Shown: piece after piece, positions 53,822 through 63,345 of the stretch | How the letters are laid out: the number at the start of each line of letters is the position of its first letter | Numbering within the stretch: position 1 is the first letter of the stretch | From: Aphanothece sacrum FPU1 | GTDB lineage: Bacteria > Cyanobacteriota > Cyanobacteriia > Cyanobacteriales > Microcystaceae | DNA: 64,000 nt | Assembly (NCBI RefSeq): GCF_003864295.1 | Contig: NZ_BDQK01000001.1 | Location: 604,676-668,675, forward strand | Reading direction: 5' to 3' | The notes under the pieces: model-generated | The model's database searches: none | What the model saw: only the letters and a program-made list of their open reading frames with translations | Told to the model about the DNA's origin: nothing | Position numbers and translations under genes: made by a program

Positions 53822-55174
53822 ATGAATAGTTTAGATAGTGTTTATCAGTATTTATTAGAAAATATTTGTTTTTCCAAAGATATAAATTATTTAGAAAAGC
53901 AAAAAAAACTTTTTGAATTAGGAGTAAAAAGCTCTTTGTTATTTTATGAGTTTATTAAATTTATTATAAAAGATGTGAGAAATCATGAGCTAGAAAAAAT
54001 CTATTATTTTACAAGAGAAGGAGAATTCTTTCAAAAAATTCATGATATTATTGTTGAGCATTCACCAGATAATTCAATTAAAAGTGAGCTTGTGGAGGCT
54101 AGTCGATTAACAACATTTTCTCCATCATTACAAGCAATTTCAATTGAAGAATTGAAGCGACTTTGGAGAATGTATTCTACTCAATCTATGGGAGCAATGC
54201 TTAAAAGTTTAAATGTTAATAATTTTGAATTTTTTACCACAATTTTTAAATCTTATGATATAGATATCGATATTCCTATAGAAAAGCCTTGGCTAGATTT
54301 GAGAGTTAAGAAAGTTTTTGCTGATCCATTGTTTCAAAAAAATATTAAAACTTGTGTTGATATAAAAAAACATTTACTTCAAGAATATCTATTAAATAAA
54401 GGACTGAATGAACAAGCTAAGAAAATAGCCATGGTAGATATAGGTTGGCGAGGAACAACTCAAGATAATTTAGCATTACTATTCAAAGACACAACAATTC
54501 ATGCTTATTACTTAGGAATGCAACCTTTTTTAAATCCTCAACCTAATAACATTATTAAACAATCGTTTTTAGGAGATCAAGTTTTTTTAAATAGAAGGCA
54601 AGAGTTAGTTTATCTTAAATATGTTTCTCCTATTGAAATGATGTGTAACTCCCCATCAGGAACAACTATTGATTATCAAAATATAGAGGGAGAAATTCGT
54701 GCTATTAGAAAAACAATAGAACTAGAAAATGATATTTTCTACGAATATACTCAATTTTTTCAGCAAGGAGTATTAGAAGGCATAAAATCTTTAGTTAAAC
54801 TTGAACAAGAAAATCCTAATTTATTTAAAAATACTTCAAAATTTTGTATAAAAATTGCAAATGATTTATGGATGAATCCTAAAAAATTTTTGACAGAGGC
54901 TTATTTTCAACTGCATCATGATGAAACTTTTGGAGTTGGAGAAATTATTAATAAAGGAGAACCGCATTTTATCCCGATGAGCTTAATTTTACAAGCATTA
55001 TTTAATAAAAAAAAATGGGATCAATTGGGATTGTTATTAGCTGATACTGGATGGATTCAGGGATTATTTACTTACTATAATTTAGGATTTTTAAACCCTG
55101 TATATAATTTGAGAATAAAAATGAAAAGTAAACCCCTTTTAAGGGAAGAAACAAATGATGGTTTTACACTATAA
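53822..55174 (+). CDS. COG5610-like C-terminal domain protein without the HAD domain
   Basis: A 450-residue protein homologous to the C-terminal two-thirds of the following gene. Matching blocks are KIYYFTREGEFFQKIHDIIV (neighbour: RLYFVSRDGQILHKIARKLG) and IAMVDIGWRGTTQDNLALLF with IHAYYLGMQPFL (neighbour: WAIVDLGWMLRCQKALKEIL and KGYYLGIRRN). It lacks the N-terminal HAD phosphatase-like domain. Such proteins are common in surface-glycan clusters; a role as a transferase-like partner is inferred. Confidence 0.7.
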   Translation: MNSLDSVYQYLLENICFSKDINYLEKQKKLFELGVKSSLLFYEFIKFIIKDVRNHELEKIYYFTREGEFFQKIHDIIVEHSPDNSIKSELVEASRLTTFSPSLQAISIEELKRLWRMYSTQSMGAMLKSLNVNNFEFFTTIFKSYDIDIDIPIEKPWLDLRVKKVFADPLFQKNIKTCVDIKKHLLQEYLLNKGLNEQAKKIAMVDIGWRGTTQDNLALLFKDTTIHAYYLGMQPFLNPQPNNIIKQSFLGDQVFLNRRQELVYLKYVSPIEMMCNSPSGTTIDYQNIEGEIRAIRKTIELENDIFYEYTQFFQQGVLEGIKSLVKLEQENPNLFKNTSKFCIKIANDLWMNPKKFLTEAYFQLHHDETFGVGEIINKGEPHFIPMSLILQALFNKKKWDQLGLLLADTGWIQGLFTYYNLGFLNPVYNLRIKMKSKPLLREETNDGFTL

Positions 55175-55208
55175 TTGACGTTGTAATTATTATATAATTC
55201 TGATAAAG

Positions 55209-57251
55209 ATGAATTCTATGATTTATTCCTTTGATGTTTTTGATACTTGTCTAGTTCGTACTGTAGCGAGACCAACAGATCTATTTTATTGCTTATTTAG
55301 GCAATCTTCGAAGGAGATTAGTTTAGAACAGGTTAATGAATTAGTTCGTCTTAGAATTGAAGCAGAAACACAAGCAAGAAATAATCATTATGTAAAGACA
55401 GGGCGAGAAGATATTACCATTAAGGATATTTATGAATGTTTTGACTCTAAAAATTTACCTTTTAATAAAGGACAATTAATTCAGTTTGAAATGGACTTAG
55501 AGTATCAATATTTACGTCCTATTCAAATCATTAAGTCTCAAATTACACAATTAAGAAATCAAGAAATAAAGATCATTTTTATCTCAGATATGTATCTTCC
55601 TCAGCCTTTTATCAAAAAATGCTTAATTGATTACCAAATAGGTCAAGAAACTGATCAGGTTTATGTTTCAGCAAATATTGGTCTTACTAAAGCCACAGGT
55701 AATCTCTTTAAGTATATTCTCAAACAAGAAAATATCCAACCTCATCAACTGTATCATACGGGAGATAACCTATATGGTGATGTATTGATTCCTCAAAAAT
55801 TAGGCATTAAAACTACTCATTTTAAAAATAGTCAACTCAATCGCTACGAACAAAAATCTATTACTCAATCTCTTGCACCTGTAGAAGTGCGATCACAAAT
55901 TTCTGGAATTAGTCGTGTTGTTCGCTTAAGGAGTGAAGATAAGGTTTCTCTTTCTTCAGAAATGACCTCTATAGCAGCTAATATAATTGCCCCTCTGCTG
56001 ATTAGTTACGTTACTTGGATTATTCAAGATGCTAATCAAAAAGGATTAAAAAGACTGTATTTTGTTTCGAGGGATGGACAAATTCTACATAAAATTGCTC
56101 GAAAATTAGGTAAAACTATTCCTATCCCAGAATGTCGTTATCTTTACGGTTCTCGCCAAGCATGGTTTTTGCCCTCTATTTCTCAAGTTAATCAAGATAA
56201 ATTAGAATGGTTAATTCGTGAGGGACAATCAACTGCCCCAATTGATTTATTGAAAAAAATACAAATTGAACCTAAAGAAATTCAATCTACTCTCGATAAA
56301 TTTAATTTTACATCTGAAAGGCTAACTCATCAACTTACCCCCCAAGGAATCGAACAATTTTGGCAAGTTATTGAAGATTCTACCGTAGCTCAATTAATTT
56401 TAGAAAAAGCCCAAAAAGCACGTCAATTAGCTTTAAAATACTTTACTCAAGAAGGAATGACTTCAGATGATTTATGGGCAATTGTTGATCTCGGATGGAT
56501 GTTAAGATGCCAAAAAGCACTCAAAGAAATTCTTTCTCATATTAATGATCCAAACAACGTCAAAGGATACTATTTAGGAATTCGTAGAAATTGTTTAAAC
56601 TCAGGAGAAGTAGGAGACTATTCTGGGTTTATTCTTCAAGATCCACTGGCTTATTCTTATCAACCAGAAAGTGAATATATATTTAGAGGAATTCATCTGA
56701 TTGATCAAATTTTTACAATGGCAGATCACTCCCTCGTAGTTGGATATCAAGAAAAGAATACTCAAATGCTTCCTATTTTTAAAGAGGTAGCTATTTCTGC
56801 TGAAAAATATAATCTTGTTGAGGCTAATCATAACATTATTCTTAGCTATGTGGAAGAAATAGCAAAAACTGATATACTAAATTTCCATAATGATGAATTA
56901 AAACGATCTGCTATTAGCAATACTGTCGATTTTTTTGCTAATCCACAAATTCATGATGTAAGACCTATTGCCAAATTATATACAAGTAATGATCAAAATG
57001 AATCCAATTCTCGCCCTGTTGCCCGAAAACTCAAAACTCAGGATCTTTTGTATTTTGCTTTTCGTTTGATTCTTAAAGCTAAACCTAGAGAATATTCCCA
57101 AGGATTTGATTGGTTAGAAGGCTCAGTTGCACTTTCTAACCCTTTATTTAAACTGATATTTCGAGGCTTTTTGCAGTTACGAATGGTAATATCTGATCAC
57201 AAACCTATTTGGATATACTGGGTATGGTTTCAAATAAAACAGAAAAAATAA
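55209..57251 (+). CDS. COG5610-type HAD-domain protein of surface-glycan clusters
   Basis: A 680-residue protein. Residues 5-215 are a HAD-like hydrolase: D9 and D12 in SFDVFDTCLVRTV, motif II in IIFISDMYLPQPF, and the acidic HTGDNLYGDVLIPQKLGI. Residues 230-680 are the same domain as the whole preceding protein (see 53822). This two-domain architecture is the COG5610 group, found next to glycosyltransferases. The enzymatic activity is not known. An internal Met at residue 4 is an equally good start. Confidence 0.85.
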   Translation: MNSMIYSFDVFDTCLVRTVARPTDLFYCLFRQSSKEISLEQVNELVRLRIEAETQARNNHYVKTGREDITIKDIYECFDSKNLPFNKGQLIQFEMDLEYQYLRPIQIIKSQITQLRNQEIKIIFISDMYLPQPFIKKCLIDYQIGQETDQVYVSANIGLTKATGNLFKYILKQENIQPHQLYHTGDNLYGDVLIPQKLGIKTTHFKNSQLNRYEQKSITQSLAPVEVRSQISGISRVVRLRSEDKVSLSSEMTSIAANIIAPLLISYVTWIIQDANQKGLKRLYFVSRDGQILHKIARKLGKTIPIPECRYLYGSRQAWFLPSISQVNQDKLEWLIREGQSTAPIDLLKKIQIEPKEIQSTLDKFNFTSERLTHQLTPQGIEQFWQVIEDSTVAQLILEKAQKARQLALKYFTQEGMTSDDLWAIVDLGWMLRCQKALKEILSHINDPNNVKGYYLGIRRNCLNSGEVGDYSGFILQDPLAYSYQPESEYIFRGIHLIDQIFTMADHSLVVGYQEKNTQMLPIFKEVAISAEKYNLVEANHNIILSYVEEIAKTDILNFHNDELKRSAISNTVDFFANPQIHDVRPIAKLYTSNDQNESNSRPVARKLKTQDLLYFAFRLILKAKPREYSQGFDWLEGSVALSNPLFKLIFRGFLQLRMVISDHKPIWIYWVWFQIKQKK

Positions 57252-57346
57252 ATCAGTTCCCCTGTTATTTTTAGCAATATTTATGGGAATATTTAGATAT
57301 ATGTAGGGCAATTGAATTAAACTTGTGAATTAGAGGAATTAAAAAC

Positions 57347-58639
57347 ATGAGTAACTACATTTTGGGTGGGGGAATTACAGGATTAGCAGCAGGAATTGCC
57401 GCAAAATTGCCTGTTTTTGAGCCAGTAGCAACACCAGGAGGTATTTGTTCCTCCTATTATGTTCGTCCAAATACTCAAGAACGTCTGTCCAAAACCCCCT
57501 CAGATGAAGAAGCCTATCGCTTTGAAATTGGCGGCGGTCACTGGATTTTTGGCGGAGATCCCACTATTTTACAGTTTATTAGTCGTTTAACTCCCGTTAA
57601 AACCTATTTTAGACGCTCATCCGTTTATTTTCGACAAGAAGATCGTTACGTTCCCTATCCCCTCCAGAACTTCTTACGCTATCTTGATCCGGCGATCGCG
57701 GCCCAAGCTTTAGCAGAAATGGCTAGTCCTCAACAAACTGTAACCACGATGAAAGACTGGTTAGAACAGAGTTTTGGACAAACCTTGTGTGAAAAATTTT
57801 TCTATCCTTTCCACGAACTTTATACGGCCGGACTCTATACAAAAATTGCCCCTCAAGATGCCTATAAATCCCCTGTTAACCTAGCTTTAGCCATTCGGGG
57901 CGCACTGGATAATAGTCCGGCTGTCGGTTACAATACCACCTTTATTTACCCCATAGAAGGACTTAATACCCTGGCGCAACGGATGGGACAACAATGTGAT
58001 ATTCGTTATGGTCAGCGCGTTGTTCAGATAGACGTAGACAGAAAAATTCTGACTTTTGCCGATAATAGTTGTCTTCCCTATGACACCCTCATTTCTACCC
58101 TACCCCTCAATCGCATGATAGAAATGACAGGATTATCTATAGATGAGGTTTGCGACCCTTATACCTCGGTTTTAGTGCTTAATTTGGGGGCAGTTAGAGG
58201 CGATCGCTGTCCTGACGACCACTGGCTTTATAATCCTGATGCTAAATCTGGTTTTCATCGAGTTGGCTTTTATAGTAACGTAGATCGGTCATTTTTGCCC
58301 CAATCCGCCAGAGAAACAGGCGATCGCGTTTCTATCTATGTTGAACGGGCTTATGTTGGGGGTGTCAAACCCACTGAAAATCAAATCAATGCTTATGTTC
58401 AAGCTGTCGTTCAAGAATTACAAGAATGGGGCTATATTAAAACAGTAGAAGTGGTCGATCCGACTTGGATTGATGTTGCTTATACTTGGGCATTACCTGG
58501 TTCATCTTGGCGAAATAAAGCCATGAAAACTTTAGAAAACCATAATATTTATCCGATTGGTCGTTATGCGCGTTGGATATTTCAAGGCATTTCTGATTCA
58601 ATTAAAGATGGTTTTTTTGTGGGTTCAAGTTTTAAATAA
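57347..58639 (+). CDS. FAD-dependent oxidoreductase, UDP-galactopyranose-mutase-like
   Basis: A 430-residue flavoprotein. The N-terminal Rossmann motif GGGITGLAAGIAAKLPVFEP binds FAD; GGGHWIFGGDPTILQFI and YPIEGLNTLAQRMG follow, and GRYARWIFQGISDSIKDGFF is the C-terminal FAD-binding segment. The pattern is that of the UDP-galactopyranose mutase/protoporphyrinogen-oxidase-like group. With a GT2 gene nearby, galactofuranose synthesis is a reasonable guess, but a dedicated mutase motif cannot be confirmed by eye. Confidence 0.8.
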   Translation: MSNYILGGGITGLAAGIAAKLPVFEPVATPGGICSSYYVRPNTQERLSKTPSDEEAYRFEIGGGHWIFGGDPTILQFISRLTPVKTYFRRSSVYFRQEDRYVPYPLQNFLRYLDPAIAAQALAEMASPQQTVTTMKDWLEQSFGQTLCEKFFYPFHELYTAGLYTKIAPQDAYKSPVNLALAIRGALDNSPAVGYNTTFIYPIEGLNTLAQRMGQQCDIRYGQRVVQIDVDRKILTFADNSCLPYDTLISTLPLNRMIEMTGLSIDEVCDPYTSVLVLNLGAVRGDRCPDDHWLYNPDAKSGFHRVGFYSNVDRSFLPQSARETGDRVSIYVERAYVGGVKPTENQINAYVQAVVQELQEWGYIKTVEVVDPTWIDVAYTWALPGSSWRNKAMKTLENHNIYPIGRYARWIFQGISDSIKDGFFVGSSFK

Positions 58640-58724
58640 TCAAAAATATTTTTTTCAGTGTTTTAATGTCCTAATAATAAGCTAAAATCGAAGTATAAAG
58701 CCTTCTATCTATGAAATTAAACCC

Positions 58725-58997
58725 ATGACTGAACAAGTTTTAAACCTTCAACAAGATATCTGGATCGATCAACACTGGTTACAACAAGCTGGACTAGGGC
58801 AACACTTACAAATCATTGTACAACAAGGTGAAATTAGTATTATCTCTGCTTTAGATCAGCAGAAACAATCAGACTCATCAGAAACCGTTTGGACGAGCGA
58901 AGCTATAGAAGTTTTTCGTTCCTTAGGTCAAGAGGCAACTTCTGGTCAACTAGGCAACACTTCTATTAATCATGATCAATATCTTCTTAAAACATAA
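58725..58997 (+). CDS. AbrB-like antitoxin-type small protein
   Basis: A 90-residue protein with a short beta-rich N-terminus, QDIWIDQHWLQQAGLGQHLQ with IIVQQGEISIIS, which resembles the swapped-hairpin DNA-binding fold of AbrB/MazE/VapB antitoxins. The C-terminus is polar. No toxin gene follows; the next gene, 15 bp on, is a glycosyltransferase. It could be a solitary antitoxin relic or a transcription factor. Confidence 0.6.
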   Translation: MTEQVLNLQQDIWIDQHWLQQAGLGQHLQIIVQQGEISIISALDQQKQSDSSETVWTSEAIEVFRSLGQEATSGQLGNTSINHDQYLLKT

Positions 58998-59012
58998 AAT
59001 AGATTATTAATA

Positions 59013-59918
59013 ATGACTGAAACTATTGCGGCTATTATTGTTACCTTTAATCGCAAATATTTATTAATACAGTGTTTAGAGGCTGTCTTATATCAAAGTA
59101 GAATTCCTGACCAAATTATCGTGATTGATAATGCCTCAACTGATGGCACACCAGAATCTTTAAAAGAAAGCGGATACCTAGAAAATCCAATGATTAACTA
59201 TGTCCGTTTAACTGAAAATACAGGAGGTGCAGGGGGATTTTATCAAGGAATGAAACTAGGATATGAAGCAGGATATGATTGGTTATGGTTAATGGATGAT
59301 GATGGATATCCTCAGCAAGATTGTTTAGAAATATTGTTACAAGGTAGAGATAATTTTGAGATTATTGGGCCTAGTGTTGTTATTCCTGATAATTTGTCTC
59401 GCTTGACTTGGGGGGTGAGAAGTTTTAACGAAGCTGGTCAATTTAAACCCAGAGGTTTGATTTATGAATATGCTCAATTAGTTGAAAATTCCCAGGATGG
59501 ATGGTACGAAGGATTTGCTAATTTTTTTAATGCCGTTCTTCTCAAAAGACAAGTTATTGACAAAGTGGGTTACATTTTACCAGAATTATTTTGTTGGGGA
59601 GACGAATTAGAGTATTTTTTAAGATGTAAGTCTCTTAAAATACAAATAAGTACAAGTATTAATGCTTTATATTTTCATCCTTATAATGCCCCTTCTATTA
59701 GTAAATTCAGATATTATTATGTCTTAAGAAATGTTTTTTATAACTATAGTAAATATGGAAAAAATATGTATTCAGATACTTTGAGAAAATTCTATCCTAT
59801 TTATATTATACTCAAATATATTAGACAAATTCCTTCTCTTTCTCCTCAATATTTATGGATTCTTTATCAAGGAATAATTAATGCCGTCCAAGATAAACTG
59901 ATAGCATTTCCTAAATAA
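59013..59918 (+). CDS. Glycosyltransferase family 2 (GlfT-like)
   Basis: A 301-residue GT-A enzyme. The N-terminus AAIIVTFNRKYLLIQCLEAV binds the nucleotide; the metal-binding acidic motif is DWLWLMDDDGYPQ, and NTGGAGGFYQGMKLGYEAGY is typical of rhamnosyl/galactofuranosyl transferases of the GlfT group. The C-terminal part is helical. Together with the UGM-like flavoenzyme at 57347 it may add galactofuranose; inference. Confidence 0.9.
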   Translation: MTETIAAIIVTFNRKYLLIQCLEAVLYQSRIPDQIIVIDNASTDGTPESLKESGYLENPMINYVRLTENTGGAGGFYQGMKLGYEAGYDWLWLMDDDGYPQQDCLEILLQGRDNFEIIGPSVVIPDNLSRLTWGVRSFNEAGQFKPRGLIYEYAQLVENSQDGWYEGFANFFNAVLLKRQVIDKVGYILPELFCWGDELEYFLRCKSLKIQISTSINALYFHPYNAPSISKFRYYYVLRNVFYNYSKYGKNMYSDTLRKFYPIYIILKYIRQIPSLSPQYLWILYQGIINAVQDKLIAFPK

Positions 59919-60001
59919 TAAATATCTTTGATTCTACCGAAATTGTTATGTTAAATCAACGTCTACACCACAGACCTTATGTCTGATACTATAGGAACAA
60001 A

Positions 60002-60018
60002 GCCTCCCTTCGGGAGGC
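60002..60018. repeat. GCCTCCC / GGGAGGC hairpin
   Basis: GCCTCCCTTCGGGAGGC is a perfect 7-bp stem with a TTC loop after the GT2 gene and 39 bp before the next start. It lacks a following T-run but could still end a transcript. It is a common cyanobacterial intergenic repeat shape. Confidence 0.6.
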
Positions 60019-60056
60019 TAAATTAAAGCCGTATCTTCTAACTTCGAGCTTTAGCT

Positions 60057-60839
60057 ATGTCTTACCCATTTCCTGGAATGAATCCCTACTTAGAAAACCC
60101 CGAACTGTGGTCAGAAGTTCACAGCCGTTTAATCGTTAATTTGGCTGATAGTTTGGGGCCTCAACTACGTCCAAACTATCGAGTTGCTGTGGAGAAACGC
60201 ACTTATATGGATGCTTCAATTTCTACCTTAATCGGTGTTTCCGATGTGGCTATTCTATCGAGTCCAACTCAGGGGAATCAATCTTCTACTAACAGTGTTG
60301 TCCTTAGTAATCCTTACAAAATTACAGTCAGATTACCAATGCCAGAAGAAGTGACCGAACGATACTTAGAAATTCGGGAAATATCAACTGGAAAAGTTAT
60401 CACCGTTATTGAAATTTTATCACCTAAAAATAAACGAACGGGGATAGGACGAGATACTTATATGAAAAAACGTTTAGACATTTTGGCTAGTTTTACCCAT
60501 TTAGTTGAAATTGATCTCCTCAGAAGTGGTAAACCCATCGATATTCTTGATAAACTTCCCGCCAGAGATTATCGGATTTTAATTAGTCGCAGCGAACAAC
60601 GCCCCTTAGCAGAATTATTGGGGTTTACACTTCGAGATTCAATTCCTATTTTTTCTCTACCATTAACATTACATGAACAAGAACCTTTAATTAATTTACA
60701 ACAGTTATTAAATTATATTTATGAAAAAGGAAGTTTTGATTTAGCAATTAACTACAATCAACAACCTATTCCTCCACTCAATGAAGCTGATACTATTTGG
60801 TTAAACGATTTGTTACAACAACAAAACTTAAGGTTATAA
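60057..60839 (+). CDS. DUF4058 family protein
   Basis: A 260-residue protein starting MSYPFPGMNPYLENPELWSE with VHSRLIVNLADSLGPQLRPN, the DUF4058 hallmark. The central VITVIEILSPKNKRTGIGRD followed by TYMKKRLDILASFTHLVEID is its conserved core. The I-E-x-L-S-P-x-N-K pattern resembles a PD-(D/E)XK-type core, so a nuclease-like fold has been suspected; function unproven. Such genes are abundant accessory genes in cyanobacteria. It is followed by DUF29. Confidence 0.9.
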   Translation: MSYPFPGMNPYLENPELWSEVHSRLIVNLADSLGPQLRPNYRVAVEKRTYMDASISTLIGVSDVAILSSPTQGNQSSTNSVVLSNPYKITVRLPMPEEVTERYLEIREISTGKVITVIEILSPKNKRTGIGRDTYMKKRLDILASFTHLVEIDLLRSGKPIDILDKLPARDYRILISRSEQRPLAELLGFTLRDSIPIFSLPLTLHEQEPLINLQQLLNYIYEKGSFDLAINYNQQPIPPLNEADTIWLNDLLQQQNLRL

Positions 60840-60866
60840 TTTATTTAATGATTTAGATTTTAATTT

Positions 60867-61322
60867 ATGATATCTCAATTAAACCTTGAAAGCTTGTATG
60901 AACAAGATTATTGTGAGTGGTTAGACATTACCCTTAACCAACTTCAGAACAAGGATATAGAGCATCTCGACTGGGTACATCTAATTGAGGAGATAGAAGC
61001 TTTGGGACTAGAACAAAAACATAAGGTTGAAAGTTATCTTAGACAATTGCTTAAACATCTCCTCCTTTATCATTACTGGAAAGCTGAAAAACCTTATTGT
61101 CAGAATGGATGGTCAGAGGAAATTGATAATTTTCGATCAGAACTAGAAATTTTATTACGCTCAAAAAACCTTTATAATTATTGTGTTTCTATTCAGCATA
61201 TAACTTATCAAAAAGCAAGACGAGCAGCTATAAAAAAAACAGAATTAAATCCTAATATTTTTCCTCAAGAATGTCCCTATTCTCTTGAAGAAATTCTAGA
61301 TTTTGATTTTTTACCTAATTAA
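60867..61322 (+). CDS. DUF29 family protein
   Basis: A 151-residue helical protein with the DUF29 signature YEQDYCEWLDITLNQLQN and HLIEEIEALGLEQKHKVESY, then LRQLLKHLLLYHYW. DUF29 proteins are multicopy in cyanobacteria with unknown function. It is 27 bp after DUF4058, so they form a small accessory operon. Confidence 0.9.
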   Translation: MISQLNLESLYEQDYCEWLDITLNQLQNKDIEHLDWVHLIEEIEALGLEQKHKVESYLRQLLKHLLLYHYWKAEKPYCQNGWSEEIDNFRSELEILLRSKNLYNYCVSIQHITYQKARRAAIKKTELNPNIFPQECPYSLEEILDFDFLPN

Positions 61323-61495
61323 GTACCAAAGCAAAATTAATTGCACAGTCGGGGTGGGTTTTGATATAGCCGTAATAGTTGAGTAACAACGGTAGTAAGG
61401 GCGGGTTTATCTAGTTTTTTGGTGAGAATCATTGATTTATGTAAAAAACCAGCCCCTACAAATTTTGTGTAATTAATTTTGTCTACCTACTTAAT
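61318..61495. mobile_element. MITE-like element, copy 2, with a larger interior
   Basis: Same termini as copy 1: TAAGTACC plus CAAAATTAATTGCACA (61332-61347) at the left, TGTGTAATTAATTTTG (61466-61481) plus CTACCTACTTA at the right. After the shared first segment (TTTTGATATAGCCGTAATAG) the interior switches to a GGGCGGGTTTATC unit like the one at 9009-9070. This modular swap shows recombination between repeat families. It begins at the DUF29 stop. Confidence 0.7.
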
Positions 61496-61504
61496 TATTA
61501 ATTA

Positions 61505-62479
61505 CTATTTAATTAAACCAACTGTTACCATAGCAAAATTTAAGAAGTTCATAAAATACCTAACCATCAACCATTTTTTAGGGGGTTTTAAATCCTTAAT
61601 TATCGGTAAATCAAATAATTGAATTATTTGATGAAATTCCTTTAACTGACCTCGCCGCAACTTGCGAAACGAACCCGCTAAAATAAATTGATGAAAAAAC
61701 TTAGCTTGACAATTATTTAACTCAGATGAACTCAGCAAATTAAGAGTAGCAACTCTATCAAAAAATTCTAGTAAAGTTCTAATGGTATTTTCGTTAAATA
61801 GTCCCATTGTCAATGCTTGAGAATGAACTGTATAAGCACAAGTTGTTATCGGAATACAACATACCCCATACTGACTAAATAAACGAATCCACATATCAAT
61901 ATCTGTCGGTTCTCCCCATTCAGGATTAAAATAACCAACTTCTTCAAATACTTTTTTGTTAATAACTATTGCCGGAAATCTGACAAAAGATGAATTAGAT
62001 AAAAGATGAATTAACGCATTTTTAGGATATAAATATCGCTCTTTTGAAAATGTTTGTATCTTTAAAATATGCTCCTGTTCATTTACTACCTGAACCCCAA
62101 ATAAAAGAACAGGATATAACTCTTTAAAATCTTTAATCTTTTTAAGAATATTTTCAATCGAATTAGTTAATAAAAAATCATCATCGTGGAGAACTAATAC
62201 ATATTTTCCCGATGCCATTTTAATTCCATTATTCCAATTTTGAGCCATACCAAGTCGGGGAAAATTAGCTTGATATTGCCACTTACCAGACCATTTTTTG
62301 AGAATTGTCTGAGCAATTTCACCACAGGAAGGATCAGAGGAATCATCAGAAACAATAATTTCAACCTCTTGATAAAACTCAGCATTAACTTTCATAATAG
62401 ATATTAATGCTCTTTTAAGCCACTCTGGACGATTATAAGCTGGAATACAAATACTAAGCACTGGAATAGTTAAAATCAT
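61505..62479 (-). CDS. Glycosyltransferase family 2
   Basis: A 324-residue GT-A glycosyltransferase. The N-terminus VLSICIPAYNRPEWLKRALI and EIIVSDDSSDPSCGEI form the nucleotide-binding half; the metal motif is YVLVLHDDDFLL. The segment VGYFNPEWGEPTDIDMWIRL is the usual family-2 acceptor-loop region. The C-terminal hydrophobic segment (YFMNFLNFAMVTVGLI) may associate with the membrane. It is on the opposite strand to the rest of the glycan genes. Confidence 0.92.
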   Translation of the reverse strand: MILTIPVLSICIPAYNRPEWLKRALISIMKVNAEFYQEVEIIVSDDSSDPSCGEIAQTILKKWSGKWQYQANFPRLGMAQNWNNGIKMASGKYVLVLHDDDFLLTNSIENILKKIKDFKELYPVLLFGVQVVNEQEHILKIQTFSKERYLYPKNALIHLLSNSSFVRFPAIVINKKVFEEVGYFNPEWGEPTDIDMWIRLFSQYGVCCIPITTCAYTVHSQALTMGLFNENTIRTLLEFFDRVATLNLLSSSELNNCQAKFFHQFILAGSFRKLRRGQLKEFHQIIQLFDLPIIKDLKPPKKWLMVRYFMNFLNFAMVTVGLIK

Positions 62480-62531
62480 AATAATTAATATTAAGTTTAT
62501 TCTTAGTTTGTACGATTCTAATTATTATATA

Positions 62532-63326
62532 ATGATAACAGCAGAGAAACTTAATAATAAGATGACAAACGAAAATATTAGAGATATCATTCAACAAGAA
62601 CTCCCCAACATTTTACAAGATCGAGAAATGAGAGATTTTGTCTTGCGGACAGTTCATGATTATTATGCTGGTAAACAAGAAACAGAAAGCCGTTTTGACC
62701 AAATAATGGCTGAATTACGACGAGATAGAGAAGAACAAGCCAGAAAATGGGACGAACAAAACCGTAAATGGGATGAAACCAACCAAAGCTTTAAAGAAAT
62801 TTTCGCTAGATTAGATCGACAGCAAGAAGAATCTGATCGCAAATGGGAGGAACAAAACCGCAAATGGAACGAACAAAACCGTAAATGGGAGGAAACTCAA
62901 GCAGAAATCAGAGCCATGAATCGTAAACATGATAGTACGATTGGTGCATTAGGGGCAAGATGGGGACTTCATTCAGAAAGTAGTTTTCGTAATGCTCTTA
63001 AAGGAATTTTACATGATTCTTTTGGGGTTGAAGTTGTTAATGTTACTGAATATGATGATCAAGGGGAAGTATTTGGTCGTCCCGATCAAATCGAATTAGA
63101 TTTATTAATTAAAAATGGTTTGCTAATTCTTTGTGAGATTAAATCTTCTGTTAGTAAACCGGATGTCTATAGTTTTGAAAAAAAAGTGCAATTTTATCAA
63201 ACCCGTCATCAACGCATAGCTAACCGCAAAATCTTAATTTCTCCTATGGTTAATACCCGGGCCGGAGAAATTGCTAAAGAATTAGGCATAGAAGTTTATA
63301 GTTATGCTGAAGATGTTCCAGTTTAA
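62532..63326 (+). CDS. DUF3782-like protein: coiled coil fused to a PD-(D/E)XK-type domain
   Basis: I start at ATG 62532 rather than the TTG 24 bases upstream; ATG 62562 (MTNENIRDII) is also possible. Residues about 45-150 form a long coiled coil built on a heptad, RKWDEQN and variants, repeated about five times and encoded by 21-bp DNA repeats. The C-terminal half has a PD-(D/E)XK-like core: FGRPDQIELDLLIKNGLLIL and then CEIKSSVSKPDVYSF (E-x-K). It resembles DUF3782 proteins. It lies before the MNT/HEPN module and may belong to a defence or genome-maintenance set. Confidence 0.85.
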   Translation: MITAEKLNNKMTNENIRDIIQQELPNILQDREMRDFVLRTVHDYYAGKQETESRFDQIMAELRRDREEQARKWDEQNRKWDETNQSFKEIFARLDRQQEESDRKWEEQNRKWNEQNRKWEETQAEIRAMNRKHDSTIGALGARWGLHSESSFRNALKGILHDSFGVEVVNVTEYDDQGEVFGRPDQIELDLLIKNGLLILCEIKSSVSKPDVYSFEKKVQFYQTRHQRIANRKILISPMVNTRAGEIAKELGIEVYSYAEDVPV

Positions 63327-63345
63327 GAGAAAATAATTGAAAATC

